Positions 48,034 through 56,789 of a stretch of 64,000 bases of DNA are shown here, in pieces. Within the stretch, counting starts at the first letter, position 1, and the number at the start of each line of letters is the position of its first letter. Location: assembly GCF_029269835.1 (NCBI RefSeq), contig NZ_JARJBB010000012.1:121110-185109 (forward strand), written 5' to 3'. The notes beneath the pieces were generated by a model. It was not told the DNA's origin. It ran no database searches and saw only the letters and a list, made by a program, of their open reading frames with translations. The DNA comes from Streptomyces tropicalis. Lineage in GTDB: Bacteria; Actinomycetota; Actinomycetes; Streptomycetales; Streptomycetaceae. Position numbers and translations under genes: made by a program.

Positions 48034-48807
48034 TCACGACGGGACCCGGACGGCCGGCTCCTCGGTGCGGCCCTCCGCCAGGTGCTGCGGGGCGCGAGCC
48101 CCGAGGAAGGCGGTGCGGCGGCGGAGCCGGAAGCCGAGGGACTCGTAGAGCCGGATGGCGCCCGAGTTCGCGGCGCCGGTGTGCAGGAACGGGGTCTCGC
48201 CGCGGGCGCGGATGCCGTGGGCCACAGCGAGGATCAGCCGCGAGGCCAGGCCCTCGCCGCGCACGGAGGGGGCCGTGCACACCGCGCTGATCTCGGTCCA
48301 GCCCGGCGGGTGCAGCCGCTCCCCCGCCATGGCGACCAGCTCGCCGTCCCGCCGGATCCCCAGGTACGTGCCCAGCTCGACGGTGCGGGGCAGGAACGGG
48401 CCGGGCCGGGTGCGGGAGACCAGGTCGAGCATCTCGGGCACGTCGGCCGGCCCCAGCTCCACCGCCTCGGGGTCGGGTGCGGCGGCCAGGCCGTCGTCGA
48501 CGTACTGCACGCCCTCGATCCGGAAGGTGATCTCCCAGTCGTCCGGCACCCGGCCCCGGTAGCCCAGCAGCGGCACCTCGGCGCCGGGCCCGGCGAGGGC
48601 GGCGGCGTCCGCCCAGTCGCGGGTGTCGGGCTCGTCGGGCAGCGCCTGCCAGGGAGTGACGTCGGCCGGGTAGCGCAGGATCCGTCCGCGCCGCTCCGCG
48701 AAGTGCGCATGGGGTCCGGTCAGTGCGGCCAGGGCGGGACGGTCCAGGACGTGACCGCTCCCGCTCCCGGTTCCGCGGCCCTCCGGAGCGACGTGCGTCG
48801 TCGGCAT
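48034..48807 (-). CDS. GNAT-family N-acetyltransferase
   Basis: A 257-residue protein. The N-terminal about 110 residues are a divergent first GNAT-like half; the C-terminal half is a standard GNAT domain (VPEMLDLVSRTRPGPFLPRT, GIRRDGELVAMAGERLHPPG, CTAPSVRGEGLASRLILAVA with the acetyl-CoA loop RGEGLA, and GAANSGAIRLYESLGFRLRR). It belongs to the FR47/two-domain type often described for streptomycete acetyltransferases. Substrate is unknown. Start ATG 48807 follows a purine-rich leader. Confidence 0.85.
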   Translation of the reverse strand: MPTTHVAPEGRGTGSGSGHVLDRPALAALTGPHAHFAERRGRILRYPADVTPWQALPDEPDTRDWADAAALAGPGAEVPLLGYRGRVPDDWEITFRIEGVQYVDDGLAAAPDPEAVELGPADVPEMLDLVSRTRPGPFLPRTVELGTYLGIRRDGELVAMAGERLHPPGWTEISAVCTAPSVRGEGLASRLILAVAHGIRARGETPFLHTGAANSGAIRLYESLGFRLRRRTAFLGARAPQHLAEGRTEEPAVRVPS

Positions 48808-49117
48808 GGCTCCCACTCCCCTGGTCTCCTTCGCTGTCGCCGGCCGGCCGGTCACGGCCACCGGAACCGGTCCACCAGCCCCAAGGTGGATCACGGCGCG
48901 CCTATTCCCGGAGGCGGCGGGAATTCAGGCGGCCGTCACACGCCGAGCCGGGGCGCGGAGCGGCCCCGCGCCCCGGCTCGGCGGCCCGCGGGCGGGGGGG
49001 GAGGCGCCCGACCACGTACGGTGGGACCGCGCCGGGAGTCGACCCGTGACGGCCGGCGCGTCCGAACCGCTCGACCGGCGGGCCGCCCCCGCGCGGCGGC
49101 CTGGAGGCACCATCGCC
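48808..49117. other. Divergent intergenic region
   Basis: About 310 bases between the leftward acetyltransferase and the rightward molybdoenzyme, without a supportable gene. The main feature is the 17-bp inverted repeat listed separately. Confidence 0.5.
48942..48982. repeat. 17-bp perfect inverted repeat in divergent region
   Basis: Arms 48942-48958 and 48966-48982 pair perfectly around a 7-base loop. Because both neighbouring genes point away from it, a conventional terminator role is unexpected; it may form a leader hairpin. Confidence 0.7.
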
Positions 49118-49723
49118 ATGAACGTCACCCGAGGATTCACCGGGCGCCCCAGTATGGACGGCCCGGGCCTGCCTCCCGGGCAGTACGACGCCGGGGACGC
49201 CTGGCCCGTGCTGTCCGCCGAGGTCACGCCCGGGATCGCGCCCGCCGACTGGACCTTCCGTGTCGACGGACTCGTGGCCGAGCCCGGTACCTGGGACTGG
49301 GAGCAGGTCGGACGGCTGCCGCAGTCGGAGTACGCGGGCGACATCCACTGCGTGACGGGCTGGTCGAGGTTCGGCACGCGCTTCAGCGGGGTGTCCCTGG
49401 ACGTCTTCCTGGACGCGGTGCGCCCCGACGCCGCGGCCACCCATGCGGTCGCGTACGCGCACACCGGGTACACGGCGAACCTCCCGCTGGCCGACCTGAC
49501 CGGCGGGCGCGCCTGGATCGCGCTGGCCCACGACGGTGAGCCGCTGCCCGCGGAGCACGGCGGCCCGGCGCGGCTGCTGGTGCCGCACCTCTACTTCTGG
49601 AAGAGCGCCAAGTGGATCGCCGGACTGCGGATCCTCGACCACGACGAACCGGGCTTCTGGGAGCAGAACGGCTACCACGCCCGCGGCAACCCCTGGCAGG
49701 AGCAGCGGTACTCCGGTGACTGA
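49118..49723 (+). CDS. Molybdopterin-dependent oxidoreductase (sulfite oxidase fold)
   Basis: A 201-residue single-domain molybdoenzyme of the YedY/sulfite-oxidase group. The molybdenum-ligand cysteine is in DIHCVTGWSRFGTRFSGVSL; YTANLPLADLTGGRAWIALA and GGPARLLVPHLYFWKSAKWI complete the pterin-binding fold. No Tat signal is present, so it acts in the cytosol. It is coupled to a flavin reductase gene whose GTG overlaps its last codons by 8 bases, making the pair a two-component redox enzyme. The substrate is not known. GGAGG lies 9 bases before ATG 49118. Confidence 0.88.
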   Translation: MNVTRGFTGRPSMDGPGLPPGQYDAGDAWPVLSAEVTPGIAPADWTFRVDGLVAEPGTWDWEQVGRLPQSEYAGDIHCVTGWSRFGTRFSGVSLDVFLDAVRPDAAATHAVAYAHTGYTANLPLADLTGGRAWIALAHDGEPLPAEHGGPARLLVPHLYFWKSAKWIAGLRILDHDEPGFWEQNGYHARGNPWQEQRYSGD

Positions 49724-50471
49724 GACCTTCGTACCCCCCACCCGTTTCGCCGTGCCGGGCCGCATCGCCGTCGCCGGGCAAGCGGCGGCCGCCTGGCAGA
49801 CCGCCACCGTCGCCGAGATCCGCCGGGAGACCCCGCGGGCGGCCACGTTCCGGCTCGCGGTGCCCGCGTGGGCGGGGCATCTGCCCGGGCAGCACCTTCA
49901 GCTGCGGCTGACCGCAGCGGACGGCTACACGGCCCAGCGGCACTACTCGATCGCGTCCGCGCCGGACGCCTCCGGGCACATCGAGGTGACCCTGGACCAC
50001 GTCGAGGGCGGCGAGGTCTCCGGCTGGTTCCACACCGCCGCCCGGCCCGGCGACCGGGTCGAGGTGCGCGGCCCGGTCAGCGGCTTCTTCGCCTGGCCCG
50101 GCGACCGGCCCGCGCTGCTGATCGGCGCGGGCTCCGGCGTCGTCCCGCTGATGTCGATGGTGCGGCACCACCGGAGGCGGCGGCTGACCGTGCCCCTGCG
50201 GCTGCTGGTGTCCGCGCGCAGCCCCCGGGAGCTGATCTATGCGCAGGAGTTCGGCGCGGAGACCACCCCGGTCTTCACCCGCAGCGCACCGCCCGGCACA
50301 CCGGTGGGACGCCTCGCGGCCGCGCACCTGGCGCCGCTGACCGCCGAACCGCCGGCGGACGGCTGGGAGGCGTACGTGTGCGGCTCGAACGCCTTCGCCG
50401 AGCACGCGTCGCGGCTGCTGGTCGCGGCGGGCCAGCCGGTGGACCGGATCCGCATCGAGCGCTTCGGCTGA
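49716..50471 (+). CDS. Ferredoxin-NADP+-reductase-like flavoprotein
   Basis: A 251-residue FAD/NAD(P)H reductase. The FAD-binding barrel shows GHLPGQHLQLRLTAADGY and RHYSIASAPDASG (RxYSxAS), followed by GEVSGWFHTAARPGDRVEVR; the nicotinamide-binding half has LLIGAGSGVVPLMSMVRHH and YVCGSNAFAEHASRLL. No 2Fe-2S domain is present. It overlaps the molybdoenzyme gene, to which it likely passes electrons from NAD(P)H. GTG 49716. Confidence 0.9.
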   Translation: MTETFVPPTRFAVPGRIAVAGQAAAAWQTATVAEIRRETPRAATFRLAVPAWAGHLPGQHLQLRLTAADGYTAQRHYSIASAPDASGHIEVTLDHVEGGEVSGWFHTAARPGDRVEVRGPVSGFFAWPGDRPALLIGAGSGVVPLMSMVRHHRRRRLTVPLRLLVSARSPRELIYAQEFGAETTPVFTRSAPPGTPVGRLAAAHLAPLTAEPPADGWEAYVCGSNAFAEHASRLLVAAGQPVDRIRIERFG

Positions 50472-50647
50472 CGGCCGCCCCGGTGCGCCCCGCGGGGCCG
50501 CGGGTACGCGCGGGGCCGCCTGGCGGGGTGTCGTGCCGCCGCCGTACGGTGTCGTCCACCGCAGCGTCCGTCCCTGGAAGCGCGCCCGCGCGCGGGGCTC
50601 CGGGCACGCTCGCGCGGGGCGCATCGCCCGGAACCCGCACGGAGCGT

Positions 50648-51493
50648 TCACCCGGCCGGCGGGCGGGCGGACGGTCCGCCGCCGGGGCCCTCCGGCGGCC
50701 GGCGGGCCACGACCAGGCGCGCACGGGGCGTGCCGTCGTCGCGCCGGCCGAACCCGGCGAGGGGCCGCAGCTCCACCCGGAAGCCGGCCCGCTCCAGCTC
50801 CCTGAGCACGCCCCCGAGGTACATCGTGCGGTAGTACATGACGAACGGCGGCCGCCACAGGGCGTTGCGCACCCGCATGACGGTGTCGAAGCCGAGCAGC
50901 GTCCAGAAGGCCGGGGAGGCCGGGCGGGGCGGGGCGAGGACCGGGAGGGCGAACAGGCCGCCCGGTCTCAGTACGCCCTGCACCTGGGCGAAGAGGCCGG
51001 GCAGCTCGCGCGGCAGGAAGTGCCCGAGGGCGCCGAAGCTCACCACCAGGTCGAACGCGCTGCGGAACGGCAGGGCCCGGGCGTCCGCCCGCACCCACGA
51101 GGTCCGCACCCCGGCCGGTGCGCAGGCCGGACCGCTCGGCACCGCGGCGGCCGGTCCGCCGTCGGCACCGGTGGGCGGCACGGCGGGCGGGGCGCCGTGC
51201 GTCCGGGAGCGGGCGACGGCGAGCATGCCGGCGCTGAAGTCGAGCCCCGTGGCGCCGGTCCGGCACAGCCGGGCCGTCACCTCGGTCCCGGCTCCGGTCC
51301 CGCAGCACAGGTCGAGCCCCTCGTCGAACGGGCCCTCCTCGGCCAGTGCCGCGGCGACGGCGTCGAGGACGCGGCGGGACGTGCGGAAGGGGGTGCGGTC
51401 GAACTTCGGCGCGAGCAGGTCGTAGCCGTGCTCGACGGACGACAGCGCCTGGACGGCGAGTTCGCGCAGGCTGGGGCCACCGGGTGCGAACAT
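50648..51493 (-). CDS. SAM-dependent class I methyltransferase
   Basis: A 281-residue methyltransferase. Motif I is LDLCCGTGAGTEVTARLC, followed by TGLDFSAGMLAVARSRT; a Pro/Ala-rich insert of about 35 residues precedes VRADARALPFRSAFDLVVSF (motif III-IV region) and QVQGVLRPGGLFALPVL. Small-molecule substrate likely but unknown. Start ATG 51493 overlaps the stop of the PadR gene upstream (TGATG), so the two are translationally coupled and the PadR protein probably regulates it. Confidence 0.85.
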   Translation of the reverse strand: MFAPGGPSLRELAVQALSSVEHGYDLLAPKFDRTPFRTSRRVLDAVAAALAEEGPFDEGLDLCCGTGAGTEVTARLCRTGATGLDFSAGMLAVARSRTHGAPPAVPPTGADGGPAAAVPSGPACAPAGVRTSWVRADARALPFRSAFDLVVSFGALGHFLPRELPGLFAQVQGVLRPGGLFALPVLAPPRPASPAFWTLLGFDTVMRVRNALWRPPFVMYYRTMYLGGVLRELERAGFRVELRPLAGFGRRDDGTPRARLVVARRPPEGPGGGPSARPPAG

Positions 51494-52062
51494 CACGGCC
51501 GCCCCGCGGCCGGGCGCCGGGCGAGGACGTCCCGGGCCCGCTCGCACCAGCGGAGGTTCTCCCGCTCGAACGCGATGCCCGCCAGGAGCGTGAGATACGG
51601 GCCGACGCGCTCGGCGTCCCGCAGGTACTCCTCCTCGCCCCGGCCGCCCAGGAGCCGCTCGCGCACCCGCTCGTAGCGGTCGAGCTTGCCCCGCGCCCAG
51701 GTCATGCGCTCCTCGATCATCGCGGCGGAGGCGGCGGGATCGGCGCCGTCCACGGCCTGGATCTTGACGAGGAGTTCGTCGCGGACGGCGGTGGGACGCC
51801 GGGGCGGCTCGGCGGCGAACCGGGCCAGCTCGCTCCGGCCGGCCTCGGTGAGCGTGAACATCCTCTTGTTCGGGCGGCGTTGCTGCTCCACCACCCGCGC
51901 CTCGGCCAGCCCCTCCTGGGACAGGCGCTCCAGCTCCCGGTACAGCTGCTGCGGCGTGGCCGGCCAGAAGTTCGCCAGGGACACGTCGAAGATCTTCGAC
52001 AGCTCGTAACCGGACGCCTCTCCTTCGAGGAGGGCCGCCAGCACGGCGTACTTGAGCGACAT
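51493..52062 (-). CDS. PadR-family transcriptional regulator
   Basis: A 189-residue regulator with the typical start MSLKYAVLAALLEGEASGYE, recognition region VSLANFWPATPQQLYRELER and wing GLAEARVVEQQRRPNKRMFT, then a helical C-terminal domain. It is the second PadR protein in the window. It is cotranscribed with the downstream methyltransferase and divergent from the NTF2-like gene; an AT-rich palindromic patch lies between. Ligand unknown. Confidence 0.93.
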   Translation of the reverse strand: MSLKYAVLAALLEGEASGYELSKIFDVSLANFWPATPQQLYRELERLSQEGLAEARVVEQQRRPNKRMFTLTEAGRSELARFAAEPPRRPTAVRDELLVKIQAVDGADPAASAAMIEERMTWARGKLDRYERVRERLLGGRGEEEYLRDAERVGPYLTLLAGIAFERENLRWCERARDVLARRPAAGRP

Positions 52063-52103
52063 GTGGACACGGTAGCAACCGGTGATTAATCTCCACCGCA
52101 CCT

Positions 52104-52125
52104 ATTCAATTATTTGATTATGAAT
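52104..52125. promoter_or_regulatory. AT-rich palindrome, likely PadR operator
   Basis: ATTCA and TGAAT (52104-52108, 52121-52125) frame an inner TCAA-N4-TTGA repeat (52106-52117). The patch is strikingly AT-rich for this genome and lies between the divergent PadR and NTF2-like genes. Confidence 0.55.
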
Positions 52126-52139
52126 GGTGGGGTGATCCC

Positions 52140-52538
52140 GTGCACGCGTTCCGCAAGGCGGTCGAGGCGCACGACCTGGGCGCCGTCGAGGCGCTGCTGG
52201 CCGACGACGTGGTCTTCACCAGCCCGGTGGTGTTCCGGCCCTACGCGGGCAAGGCCATCACGACGGCGATCCTGGAGGCCGTCGCCGGCGTCTTCGAGGA
52301 CTTCCGCTACGTGCGGGAGCTGAGCGGGCCCGACGGCCGCGACACGGCGCTGGTCTTCACCGCACGGGTGGGCGGCCGCACCCTGGAGGGCTGCGACTTC
52401 CTGCACGTGGACGAGGACGGCCGGATCGACGAACTGACCGTCATGGTCCGGCCGTTGTCGGCGGCGCAGGCGCTGGCGGAGGCCATGGGGGCACGCTTCG
52501 AGTCGATCGCGCACCGGGCCGCGACGCGGTCGGCCTGA
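52140..52538 (+). CDS. NTF2-like (SnoaL-type) protein
   Basis: A 132-residue cone-fold protein: FRKAVEAHDLGAVEALLADD, VVFTSPVVFRPYAGKAITTA, DTALVFTARVGGRTLEGCDF and HVDEDGRIDELTVMVRPLSA fit the SnoaL/NTF2 superfamily. Members can be isomerases, cyclases or ligand-binding proteins. Start GTG 52140 follows GGTGGGGTG. It is divergent from the PadR/methyltransferase pair and probably under the same repressor. The C-terminal 20 residues extend beyond the fold. Confidence 0.85.
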   Translation: MHAFRKAVEAHDLGAVEALLADDVVFTSPVVFRPYAGKAITTAILEAVAGVFEDFRYVRELSGPDGRDTALVFTARVGGRTLEGCDFLHVDEDGRIDELTVMVRPLSAAQALAEAMGARFESIAHRAATRSA

Positions 52539-52650
52539 CCCGCCGCCCCTCCGGGCCGTCCGGGCCGCCCGGACCGTCCGCCACGGCCCTGCCCGAGCGG
52601 GCGGGCGGTTCGGGTCGCCGGGCACCGTGCCGCGCCCGGCGACCCGCGGC

Positions 52651-53895
52651 TCAGGGGTGGAGCCGCACCGGGAGGTCGCGCACGCTGTTGCCCACGAACC
52701 CGGCGTGCGGGGCGAGTGCGTGCTCCGGTACGGCGATGTCCAGCTCGGGGAAGCGGGCGAACAGCCGCTCCAGGGCGACGGTCGCCTCCAGCCGGGCCAG
52801 CGGAGCGCCCAGGCAGTAGTGGGCGCCGTGGCCGAGCGAGAGATGCCGTGCCGCCTCCGGCCGCGCGGACCGGGTGACGTCGAAGCGGTCGGCGTCCGGG
52901 CCGTGCGCGGCCGGGTCCCGTCCGGCCGCGGAGTAGCCCGCGAGGACGGGCGTGCCCCGGCGCACGACGGCCCCGCCGACGGTCAGGTCCCGCACCGGAT
53001 AGCGGAACGGGAAGTAGCTGACCGGGGCGTCCCAGCGCAGGGTCTCCTCCACGACGTCGGCCCAGCCCGCCCGCCCGTCGCGCACGAGCGCGAGCTGGTC
53101 GCGGTGGGCGCACAGGGCCCGCACCGCGTTGGTGATCAGGTTCAGCGTGGTCTCGTGTCCGGCGACGATCATCAGCACGAGGGTGCCGATCAGTTCCTCG
53201 GGGGCGAGCCGGTCGCCGTCCTCCTCCCGGGCGGCGATCAGCGCCCCGATGAGGTCGTCGCCGGGGTGAGCGGCCTTGGCGGCGGCGATGGTGCCGAGCA
53301 GGGCCGGCAGCTCCCGGTTGGCCGCGAGGACCTCCTCGGGCCCGAGGTCGGTGGCGACGACCCGGCTGGACAGGTGGTGCAGCCGGTCGCGGTACTCGGC
53401 GTCCACGCCGAGCAGTTCGCCGATGACGCCCATGGGCAGCGGCATGGCGAAGTGCCGGCGCAGATCGGCGACGCCCCGCCCGGCCGCGGCGGCGCCCTCC
53501 AGTCCGTCGAGAAGACGGTCCGTCAGTGCCTCGACGTCCGGCCGCAGTTCGGCCACGCGCCGGGTGGTGAAGGCGCGGCTGACCAGTGACCGCAGACGCC
53601 GGTGGTCCGCGCCGTCCGCGGTGGTCATCCCGCGTACCGTCGCGAAGGTCCGCAGCGGCCAGCCCTCCGCGATCCGGCCCTCGTGCAGGGCGGTGAAGTG
53701 CCGCGGGTCCTTGGCGACATCGGGATGTGCGAGGAAGTCCTTCAGCGCCTCGTGCCCGAGGACGACCGCACCCTCCACCTCCCCCGGCAGCACGACCGGC
53801 GCGACCGCGCCCCGGGTGCGCAAGCGGGCGTTGACGGCGTGCGGGCAGCCGCCCGCGGGGTCCATGCGATGCGGCGCGGGGTGCGGGGTGTCCAC
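52651..53895 (-). CDS. Cytochrome P450
   Basis: A 414-residue bacterial P450 (GTG start 53895, GGAGGA about 7 bases upstream). Motifs: I-helix LVLMIVAGHETTLNLITNAV, ExxR in VVEETLRWDAPVSYFPFRYP, and the heme-binding loop LSLGHGAHYCLGAPLARLEA with the cysteine ligand. The usual Phe of the loop is Leu. It is soluble, so needs ferredoxin and reductase partners; none is adjacent. CYP family and substrate cannot be assigned by eye. The next gene on the other strand encodes a Rho factor with no obvious functional link. Confidence 0.93.
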   Translation of the reverse strand: MDTPHPAPHRMDPAGGCPHAVNARLRTRGAVAPVVLPGEVEGAVVLGHEALKDFLAHPDVAKDPRHFTALHEGRIAEGWPLRTFATVRGMTTADGADHRRLRSLVSRAFTTRRVAELRPDVEALTDRLLDGLEGAAAAGRGVADLRRHFAMPLPMGVIGELLGVDAEYRDRLHHLSSRVVATDLGPEEVLAANRELPALLGTIAAAKAAHPGDDLIGALIAAREEDGDRLAPEELIGTLVLMIVAGHETTLNLITNAVRALCAHRDQLALVRDGRAGWADVVEETLRWDAPVSYFPFRYPVRDLTVGGAVVRRGTPVLAGYSAAGRDPAAHGPDADRFDVTRSARPEAARHLSLGHGAHYCLGAPLARLEATVALERLFARFPELDIAVPEHALAPHAGFVGNSVRDLPVRLHP

Positions 53896-54351
53896 CGGTG
53901 CATCCTCCGATTCCTGCGGCGCGCGGCCTGGTTGACGGCGTCCGGCGGTCGATTCTGCCGTGTCGCGGCCCGGCGCGCAGCTCCCTGGGCAGGGCCCGTG
54001 CAGCGGACCCGGACCCGGATCCGCAACCCCGCGGGAGACGGGTGCACTCGTTCTCTGCCGGTGGCGCGCGCCGGAGGTCGTGGTAGGGTGCCCACAGCGC
54101 TCGTGCAGTCCCCGTCGTGGACGCCGTCGCGCATCTCCTCCGTATCGGCCGTGCCGTCCGCCCGTCCGGGCCCACCGCACCGGCTTCCCACCGCCACCTC
54201 CCGAGCGGCCTTCCTGCCGCGCGACGGCTGTCCGCCGCACCCCGGGAGACGGCGTCACCCGCCGCCCGGGGCCCCGCCGTCCGGCATGCGCCCCCGCTCG
54301 CGGCCCGCGCCTCCAGCGCGCCTTTCCCCCGTCCTCGAAAGGACCGCCTCC
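53896..54351 (+). other. Divergent region and long C-rich Rho leader
   Basis: About 455 bases between the P450 and Rho genes with no supportable gene. The part from about 54110 to 54340 is visibly C-rich on the Rho-coding strand, the composition of Rho utilisation (rut) sites. TAGGGT at 54083 is a possible -10 element. Confidence 0.45.
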
Positions 54352-55506
54352 ATGACCACCGCACTCGACCGCCCCCCGGTGCGCCGGGATCCCGCACCCG
54401 CCCGCCGGACCGTCACCGGCGTCCTCGACCTCGACGCCCGCGGCCGCGGCCGTCTGCGGGCCGGGGACTGCCTCTCCTCCCCCGCCGACCCGGAGGTCCC
54501 GCCCACGCTGGTCGAACGGCACGGGCTGCGCCGGGGCGACCTCGTCGAAGGCACCGTCGGCGGGCAGCGCGGGAACACACTCAGCGACGTCTCCCTGATC
54601 GAGGGCCGGGCGCCCGGCGGCCCGCACCCGCGCCGCCGCTTCGCGGACCTGACCCCGGTCCACCCGCACGAGCGGCTCCGCCTGGAACACCCCGGTGCCG
54701 GGCCCGCCGGACGCCTCACCGACCTGGTCGCACCCGTCGGCAAGGGCCAGCGCGGGCTGATCGTGGCCCCGCCGCGGACCGGCAAGACGGTGCTGCTCCA
54801 GCAGATCGCCGCCGCGGTCGCCGGCAACCACCCCGGATGCCGCCTCATGGTGCTGCTGCTGGACGAGCGGCCGGAGGAGGTCACCGACATGCGGCGCTCG
54901 GTGCGCGGCGAGGTGTACGCCTCCACCTTCGACCGGAGGCCCGCGGAGCACGTCGCGCTCGCCGACCTCGTCCTGGAGCGGGCCAAGCGGCACGTCGAGG
55001 CCGGTGAGGACGTGGTCGTCCTGATGGACTCGCTGACCCGGCTGTGCCGGGCGCACAACCACGCGGCCGGCGCGGGCGGCCGCACCCTCAGCGGCGGGGT
55101 GGACGCGGGTGCCCTGCAGGGCCCCAAGCGGTTCTTCGGCGCCGCCCGCGCGGCCGAGGAGGGCGGTTCGCTCACCCTGCTGGCCACCGCGCTGGTGGAG
55201 ACCGGCTCCCGGGCCGACGACCTGTTCTTCGAGGAGCTCAAGAGCACCGGCAACATGGAGCTCCGGCTGAGCCGCGAGGCGGCCTCCCACCACCTCTTCC
55301 CGGCCGTCGATCTCTACGCCTCCGGCACTCGCCGGGAGGAACTGCTGCTTCCTCCGGCCGAGTTGGACGCCGTCCGCGGTCTGCGCCGCGCCCTGCGGGG
55401 CCGCGACGGCCACACGAGCCTGCAGACCCTGCTCGACCGGCTGCGCGCGACGCCCGACAACGCCGCGTTCCTGCGCCGTGTCCGGCCCTCCCTGCCGGCC
55501 GCCTGA
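54352..55506 (+). CDS. Transcription termination factor Rho (second, short copy)
   Basis: A 384-residue Rho protein with the OB-fold RNA-binding domain (GVLDLDARGRGRLRAGDCLS, LVERHGLRRGDLVEGTV) and the full hexameric ATPase domain: IVAPPRTGKTVLLQQIAAAV (Walker A), LMVLLLDERPEEVTDM, VVVLMDSLTRLCRAHNH, Q-loop LSGGVD, R-loop PKRFFGAARAAEEGGSLTLL and EELKSTGNMELRLSREAA. It lacks the long basic N-terminal insertion of the main actinobacterial Rho (about 600-700 residues), so it is an accessory copy. AAAGGA precedes ATG 54352. The long C-rich leader may allow autoregulation. Confidence 0.92.
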   Translation: MTTALDRPPVRRDPAPARRTVTGVLDLDARGRGRLRAGDCLSSPADPEVPPTLVERHGLRRGDLVEGTVGGQRGNTLSDVSLIEGRAPGGPHPRRRFADLTPVHPHERLRLEHPGAGPAGRLTDLVAPVGKGQRGLIVAPPRTGKTVLLQQIAAAVAGNHPGCRLMVLLLDERPEEVTDMRRSVRGEVYASTFDRRPAEHVALADLVLERAKRHVEAGEDVVVLMDSLTRLCRAHNHAAGAGGRTLSGGVDAGALQGPKRFFGAARAAEEGGSLTLLATALVETGSRADDLFFEELKSTGNMELRLSREAASHHLFPAVDLYASGTRREELLLPPAELDAVRGLRRALRGRDGHTSLQTLLDRLRATPDNAAFLRRVRPSLPAA

Positions 55507-55631
55507 GGCGGTGGCCGGCAGGAAGCCGGGTGGGCCGGTCGGGGCTCCCACTAGCGCATCCGGGTGCCCGCGCCCCCCGTTCGGCCGTCGGCAGCATCCC
55601 GCCGGGGCCCGACCGTTCCTACGTTGGCAGC

Positions 55632-56789
55632 ATGACGATAGGACATTCCCCCCGCAGCGCCCTGATGGCCTGCGCCCTGAGTGCGGCCGGTGCGCTGGCC
55701 CTGGCCTCCCCGGTCGCGGCCGCGGCACCGACCGGCGCCGACCCCGGCGCGGCGGGCCGGCCCGGCGTGACCGTGCCACAGCCTGCCGTCCTGGAGCACT
55801 CCGGCACGCAGGTGCGGCCGCATGCCGGAGCCCCGGACCTCCCTCAGGTCTCCGCGCTGTCGTGGCTGGTGGCCGACGCGAGCACCGGGCAGGTCCTCGC
55901 CGCGCACGACGCGCACCGCCAACTGCCGCCCGCGAGCACCCTGAAGACCCTCTTCGCCCTCACCGTGCTGCCCACGCTGCCCAGCGGGGTCCGGCACACC
56001 GTCAGCGCGGAGGACCTGGCCGGCATCGGTGCGGGCAGCAGCCTCGTCGGGGTCACCGAGGGCAACACCTACCGGGTGTCCGACCTGTGGCGCGGGGTGT
56101 TCCTGAACTCCGGCAACGACGCCGTGCACGTGCTGGCCGCGCTCAACGGCGGCTGGGACCACACGGCCCGGCAGATGCAGGCGAAGGCACGTGCCCTGGG
56201 CGCCAGGGACACCCACGTCCTGTCCCCCGACGGCTACGACGCCGACGGCCAGGTCTCCTCGGCGTACGACCTCGCGGTGTTCGGGCGGGCCGGTCTGCGC
56301 AACCCGGACTTCGCGCGCTACTGCTCCACCGCCGAGGCCGCCTTCCCCGGCGAGAGCGGGTCCACCTACGAGATCGCGAACACCAACCGGCTGCTGACCG
56401 GCCTGCACGGCGTGTCGCCCTATCCGGGCCTGATCGGCATCAAGAACGGCTACACCACCAACGCGGGCAACACGCTCGTGGCCGCCGCCCACCGGGGCGG
56501 GCGCACCCTCGTCGTCACCGTGATGAACCCTCGGGCGGGCTCCGTCTACGAGGAGGCCCGCGGGCTGCTCGACTGGGGCTTCGACGCCGCCGGCAAGGTC
56601 GACCCGGTCGGCTCGCTCGACGGGCTGCGTCCCGTGGTGCACGCCGCATCGGTGGTGACGCCGGCCGCGGTGACCGTCGCGGGGACGGACTGGCCGGAGA
56701 CGGGCGCCGTGGTGGGAGCGGCCGGTCTGGTGGTCGGGGCGGTGCTGCTCACGCTTCGCCTGCGCGCCGGCCGGGCCCGCCGCGACTGA
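55632..56789 (+). CDS. D-alanyl-D-alanine carboxypeptidase (PBP5/DacA-like)
   Basis: A 385-residue exported penicillin-binding protein. A signal peptide (LMACALSAAGALALASPVAA) precedes the transpeptidase-fold domain (about 70-300) with active-site PPASTLKTLFA (SxxK), VFLNSGNDAVHVLA (SxN) and IGIKNGYTTNAGN (KTG variant KNG). A C-terminal membrane helix (VVGAAGLVVGAVLLTLRL) anchors it to the outer face. It trims the terminal D-Ala from peptidoglycan pentapeptides. The 3' end overlaps the opposite-strand glycosyltransferase gene by 244 bases. Confidence 0.93.
   Translation: MTIGHSPRSALMACALSAAGALALASPVAAAAPTGADPGAAGRPGVTVPQPAVLEHSGTQVRPHAGAPDLPQVSALSWLVADASTGQVLAAHDAHRQLPPASTLKTLFALTVLPTLPSGVRHTVSAEDLAGIGAGSSLVGVTEGNTYRVSDLWRGVFLNSGNDAVHVLAALNGGWDHTARQMQAKARALGARDTHVLSPDGYDADGQVSSAYDLAVFGRAGLRNPDFARYCSTAEAAFPGESGSTYEIANTNRLLTGLHGVSPYPGLIGIKNGYTTNAGNTLVAAAHRGGRTLVVTVMNPRAGSVYEEARGLLDWGFDAAGKVDPVGSLDGLRPVVHAASVVTPAAVTVAGTDWPETGAVVGAAGLVVGAVLLTLRLRAGRARRD

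Noticed and set aside
52651..55506. Bicyclomycin-type biosynthetic cluster with self-resistance Rho
   Set aside because: A P450 next to a Rho gene is suggestive, but no cyclodipeptide synthase, Fe/2-oxoglutarate oxygenases or transporter is nearby.
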